Assembly: GCF_030463535.1 (NCBI RefSeq)
Contig: NC_132894.1
Location: 31,450,625 to 31,514,624 of the forward strand
DNA length: 64,000 bases
Source of the DNA: Salminus brasiliensis
Taxonomy: Eukaryota > Chordata > Actinopteri > Characiformes > Bryconidae
Direction: 5' to 3'
Position 1 is the stretch's first letter; each line of letters starts with the position of its first letter. Both the position numbers and the translations under genes were made by a program. Positions 59,043 through 64,000 of the stretch are shown piece by piece. Below the pieces are notes generated by a model. The model was given only the letters and a program-made list of their open reading frames with translations, was not told the DNA's origin and ran no database searches.

Positions 59043-60949
59043 CAGAGAGCTTGTTGGATCTGGCCTTGGTGATCTTCACCCCTCACTTCAACACAATCAA
59101 GAGCAAACCAGACTCAGAATGCCTGAGGTTTGAATAAGACAGACTCCTCCAGAATCCTCTCTAACCATGTTCTGATCATCTGCAGCTGATGTTCTGATGT
59201 TTAAGGCAATTTTAAGTTTTAATAATAATAATAGGGGGTTCAAACCTTTCCTCACAAGAAAATTACATTTCTATTAATTACATTTTACGAATTATTTTGA
59301 AAGACATTTCTTGAGTTTATGGGTTTAGCTAGATTACCTTCGTTTCTCAGTAGTGTTCCCATGAAGACCAAATCTCCATCTGTTTAAATATGTTAAAAAA
59401 GAGAAAAGGTTTTCATGCAGGGTCCGTTTTCTTTTTTAACATGACTCTGTATAGGCTTTTCCAGGCCTTCAGCTTTGCACCACTCCAGGCTGTGGTATCA
59501 GTGTTTTCTATCTACAATTGAGTTTCTATTTGTTGCTCTAAGTTGCTTTCTCTGCCCATCATTCCTCTGAGTAAATCTAGCAGTGTGTAAAAGGGATTAG
59601 CACAGAGCACGTCAGTGGCCTTGTTTTGTTCATGTGGCCAAACTGTCAGTCATGGCATCCAGGTGGCAGTGGCCCTTTACGTATGGAGACGTTGAGTAAT
59701 GACATGGAGATTTACTCCCTCAGTGTTGCGCGAGGCCGTGCAGGTGGAGGCATGCCGAGCTGTGTGCATTGTCGCTGGCAGAGGGGCCCACCCAGGTATT
59801 GTCCTGCCCTGCATGGAGCAGCCAGGCTTAACTTCTGGGGCTTTTGACCTTACACATTTGTCTTTCTCCTTGAACTCTCTAATTTGCATCCACTGACAGC
59901 TGTCTTTCAGGGCCTGTGCCGTGGCCCCCCGCAGAAATTCAATAAGAGGGGCTGAAGATATACGTTGCGCCAGATATGCTATGCACACACTCATGCGTAA
60001 AGGTGTACAGATGTTGACGGAGGGGCCCCTACGTCTTCAGCGTCCAACCACAACAATATCTCCTAAATCATTACTCGAAACTTGCAGCGTCATTTTGGTG
60101 CATTTCTGTTGATTGGATGTGTGATTGAACACGTGGTTTTGACATGGCAGCAATGATAACCTCTATAGCTGGTATAGAACCTGTATGTGTGTTACACTCA
60201 AAAATAAGTAATTGCATGAGCTTTAATTTAATCATGCTAAATGGTATTTCCATTTAATATAAATAAGTGGAACCAGCCATGGGCATCATTGGACCCAGAG
60301 CACGTCAAATTCACTAAAGGCACTACATTTCCCATAATGCCCAAGTGTCTTTCCAAAAGCAGCTAACGCTTTCATGTCTCTTTCAGCTTCAGTTTCTTTC
60401 GGTTTCACAGAATAATGGACAAATGTAAATATTTAAAAGACAAGGTAACTAGGCAACAGCTCATAGCTGTGTGTTTTGGTTGAGGCCACCTATAAATGTA
60501 TGTAATGACCTACCAACACATACACATTACAGCACTTAAGCAAAGGCAGTAATTAACCTAGCAAAGCATCAGTTACATTAGCATATGCTTTATTTTTCTA
60601 GCTGGTAAAAGAGGCCTTGAGACAACAAGCCTGCAAAAAATCATGACATCTCTGGGTTCTAGCTATAGTTCAAAGAAGTCATAGTTTTATGCAGCAAATA
60701 ATCCATTTATGCACAAGCCTGACAATATTACTAATATAATCATAATAGCTTTTATCATTAATATTATTATTAGTTAATATATTAGTTATTATTATTAATA
60801 TTATTAGTACAACAAGTAGTCTAGAGACACTCCCATTGGAACCAGTCCATTGTCACTGTCTTGCAAAAACCTTGTATCTCCATTTTTTATTTTTATTTTT
60901 ATTTTTTTTCACTTTTTGGCATCATGGGCCTGTTTACTCCTGGCTGTTT

Positions 60950-61095
60950 TGGTGATCGGATCACGTTCAGATTTCACTTGTCTGCATGAAAAGCCTGGTG
61001 TAAACACCCCCAGGACGCATTGTGATCAGATTACGATCGGATCACTCAAACCACATTCGGAGCTGGTCGGAGACGGATCTCGTCCACAGTTAACA
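60950..61095. repeat. Dispersed repeat with GATCGGAT motifs
   Basis: AAAGCCTGGTGTAAACACCC, CCAGGACGCATTGTGATCAG and GATCGGATCACTCAAACC match 7390-7460 in the same order. GTGATCGGAT occurs on both strands, so the full element may have inverted ends. Confidence 0.6.
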
Positions 61096-62937
61096 CCAGT
61101 CTGAACGGAATGCGCTTTCTGTGATCGGATTTCGTCAGGCGAGAGGAAATCGTCTGTTGAGAAAACTGAGAATCCAAATGACTGTGGATCTCTTTATCTT
61201 GCGGTTTAAAGAGTCCATCACTTTTTACAGGAAATGTGAGAAGCATCTATTGTTCCACTGTGTTGTAGAAAACACCCAAACTTGGCCTAAAAAAGTTAAA
61301 ATAGATCAAATTCCTTAATTAAAATGTATTTCCATATAATAATCAGTTACATCACAGTTAATACATTTTATGTCTATATATTTAAGGGGATGCTGAGTTT
61401 CTTCAGACCTTAATGTGGTCTCCCCATCATACTGTAATCTTCAAATCTTTAAAGACCCACTAAATTAAAAGGTTCTTCAGGGCAGTGGTTCTCAAACTGA
61501 CCCTCAGGGCCTTCAAACCGACCAGACGCAGAAACGGTAGGGGCAGTGCAGACACTCAGCAGCGTAAAGATGTCAGAGAGTTGTGGCAGAAAGGCTGTGT
61601 AACTGAGTCTGCAGTTAACTGCATCTGCATGACGTGGCTGTGCTGCTGCACAGTGGTAAACATGCTTGTCAGCACAGCTGGCGAGGGAGGTTTACAGTAG
61701 CTGTGTTCCAAAGCCCAGGCTGCAGCCGAGGTAGGGCGGGTGCTCGCTAGGACTGTTCTGTGAAGACTCCTTCTTAGGAGCCCACTGGTCACACAAATGG
61801 CTGAGAGGTGACGTCACCGGAAAGGTCGTCCTGCCTCCTGCAGTTGTGGTACAAAACCTCTAAACAAACTCAGCTCTGGAGGCTTTGTCTTCCTCCATTT
61901 TTGTGGTGCTGTTTTTCCAGTTTGTGCGCAGGGAACTGTGGGTAACCGAGGGCTGCAGTCTAGGCTTTGGAATAAGTCCAGATGTTCTTTATGGTCAGTG
62001 TTTCCTGGTCTGCCCTCTAGTGGAAGCCTCCAGTGACTCCTGTAGCACACAGGCAAGTATGTGAGGAGTTACGGCTACGATGCAGCCGGTTGTCCATGCA
62101 AATTTATGGCCAGACAGTTGTGTGTTGTCTAGCTTAACAACAATTTAGTGGTGGGCTTAGTACACAGGCTTATTACACACTAAGGTGTATAACTCAGTAA
62201 CTACAGGGACTTCTGTATAAAAGGGTGGGGCTATTCTTTGGTAATAGATGGTTGTAATAACACTGGGTTAAAAAAAAAAGCACTTTTTAAATGTTCTTTA
62301 AATGTTTAAAGAGTTCTTAGACGCTTAGACTGTTGTGCCCCCCAGAAAGGTTCTTTGAAGGTTCTTTTAGGCACCACTTAGAAGAACCCTTTACTGTAAG
62401 AACCGTTCGAGTGGTTATTTGAGTGTTCACAGTTTTAGTGTTATCAAATCACAGCCTGAAGAACACCTAAAGAACCATTTTTAAAGAAGAGCTGGAGTTG
62501 AAGAGTTTCCGTGGCAACTGCTAGAAAGTACAGTGTCATGTAAATACGTAGTTTCTTTATCCCCTCTCTCTCTTTCTCCCTGCCATGTGTTGAAGGTCTG
62601 GCTCGACCACACGCTTCTTCCGACATCACAGGGCTCATTGTGCCCTCTCTGAGGCACTGTAAGCTCTGCGTCCCAGCAGCTTTCATTCACAAGTCTTTGA
62701 ACCTTTGTGCTGTGCCCTCATAAGCTTCCTCTCTCCTCATCTCCGCCCTCATGCTGAGCCAACCAGGCCTGACCCCAGAACGCTGCTGTCATAGCCCGCG
62801 CTGTCATGTGATGTCAGCGAGGAGAGGAGAGCTTGGGGAAATGAGCCATAGCCTTCTCGTCCGTTTTACTGAACCACGGGCTCAATAGAGCGCTACAGAG
62901 ATGTCTGAATCGTCTGTAAGCGGTGGAGAAGAGAGAA

Positions 62938-62938
62938 C

Positions 62939-62990
<52 letters not shown>
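62938..62990. repeat. (GA)n microsatellite
   Basis: This is a perfect GA run of about 25 units in the inhbb intron. Confidence 0.93.
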
Positions 62991-62992
<2 letters not shown>

Positions 62993-63209
62993 AGAGCGAG
63001 AAAGAGGGAGAAGTGACAGCGGAACAGACCCTGACAACTCCTCCCACCCACGTTGTCATTTAACACAAAACACTAACACCATTTGATCCCTTTAGGTTGA
63101 AGTGTTCCCAGTTAGGGAGCCCATTCATGGCAATGTGAGCGATCTACTGCCCTCTCAGCATGTTAATGTCCCCCAGTCTTCTGTCCGGTCCGAGGCATTA
63201 TTCCATAGT

Positions 63210-63330
63210 CACACACACTCTTAAAGATAAAAAAAGGTGCCAAAAATAGTTCTTTAGGATGATTCTGTAGAGGAACCACTTTTGGTTCCCTGAAGAACCA
63301 TTTACTGCAGTATTTCTTCTATAAAAACTG
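63210..63330. mobile_element. GGTTCT-family element fragment
   Basis: CACACTCTTAAAGATAAAAA and AGGTGCCAAAAATAGTTCTT plus GGAACCACTTTTGGTTCC resemble the left half of the foldback element at 58850 in structure and motif order. Confidence 0.55.
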
Positions 63331-64000
63331 CTAAGCTCTAAATGGAGATCTTTAGGAGAGGCCTTTCACTAAAAGTGCCAAAGAAAGCATTCACAGATAT
63401 TTACTTTGTCTATTTACCACCCCGTTATTTTACCTCAGAATGAAACACGCTCTGTAAAAGCTCTGCTTGAACCCTAGCACACTTTTAACACCCCAACCAT
63501 AACACTGTCATTATTCCAGAGTCTTACCGGGTAGGGTTGCTCTCCTCTCGTTGTGTCCTCTCAGCCTGATGTGCTGTTAGCAAGCTGAAGAGATAGCTAG
63601 AAGAGGTAGCTAGTTAGCTTTTAGCTTTGTCCCCACTCACGTCCCTGGGTTTGACTTACCCTTAGCCAGTGTTGACCCTTCTGCTGTGTGTTTAGCTCCA
63701 GTTTGGTTCAGCTGAGGTAGTCCAGTTTATTTTTGAGGGAGTGGATGATGGAGAGACGAGATGGTAAAAGCTGGCTGGAGTTAGCTTTTAGCCTAGCGTA
63801 GATCCCTGTTGGCTCCAAAGTGTGCAAACTTTGTGCTGGCTTTGGACTCTGGCACAGGAAAAGCCGCAGTAACAAGGCCTGGTTCACATAGCAACCCATA
63901 TTCCCATTGATAGCAGAGCCTAGAGGTGATGAGCTGCACTCCAGTATCAATAGCACCATGTTCTCCTGAAGTTGGCGTCAAATTTTACTAGACTAGAGCA

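Larger units (their letters stand above)
54885..64000. other. inhbb intron 1 (continues beyond the window)
   Basis: No frame in these 9.1 kb resembles the inhbb propeptide or cystine-knot domain, so exon 2 is off the right edge. The interval holds microsatellites, a LINE fragment, a foldback element and dispersed GGTTCT motifs, listed separately. Stretches at 55180-56350, 57710-58840, 59050-60940 and 61100-62930 contain nothing else that I recognise. Confidence 0.7.

Overview
The window is vertebrate nuclear DNA, almost certainly from a teleost fish. The evidence is multi-exon genes with GT-AG introns, coding exons that match TMEM63B, RALB and INHBB, many Tc1/mariner remnants of fish type, tRNA-derived SINEs, L2-type LINE tails and very abundant (CA)n, (GA)n and (AT)n microsatellites. 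The order or species cannot be fixed from this sequence alone. Only about 1.5 kb of the 64 kb codes for protein. Most of the remaining open reading frames are low-complexity or transposon artefacts.

Layout: (1) Positions 1 to about 36.9 kb are the 5' part of tmem63b, an osmo/mechanosensitive cation channel, on the minus strand. Six pieces are visible: a putative non-coding first exon near 36.8 kb, a start-codon exon at 17932-18142, an exon at 16082-16161, a candidate 20-nt microexon at 14015-14034, and exons at 5757-5824, 2356-2393 and 1855-1997. The remaining exons lie off the left edge. The introns carry a 70-bp minisatellite, a 50-bp tandem repeat, a 1-kb purine/pyrimidine block and many transposon remnants. 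(2) Positions 37.2-45.4 kb are intergenic and unusually rich in RNA polymerase III-derived sequence: a structurally intact tRNA-Arg(CCG), several decayed tRNA-Arg copies and a 7SL (SRP RNA) pseudogene. An L2 LINE tail, a Tc1 remnant and a hAT-like element are also present. (3) Positions 45366-49108 hold the complete coding sequence of ralb on the minus strand, four coding exons giving a 205-residue small GTPase, including one GC-AG intron. A putative non-coding first exon lies near 51.05 kb. (4) Positions 51.3-54.0 kb separate the divergent genes ralb and inhbb and contain three copies of an 84-bp palindromic unit with CCAAT boxes at both ends. (5) inhbb exon 1 on the plus strand (54494-54884) encodes the signal peptide and first part of the inhibin/activin beta-B propeptide. 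Its intron runs at least 9.1 kb to the right edge, and exon 2 with the mature hormone is outside the window.

The three genes do not form one pathway. RALB and INHBB are neighbours in mammals too, so that part looks like conserved synteny, with an apparent change in relative orientation. I found no undescribed gene system. The most interesting points are the Pol III cluster, the precise deletion in the 7SL copy, the palindromic units between ralb and inhbb, the GC-AG intron and the possible microexon in tmem63b.
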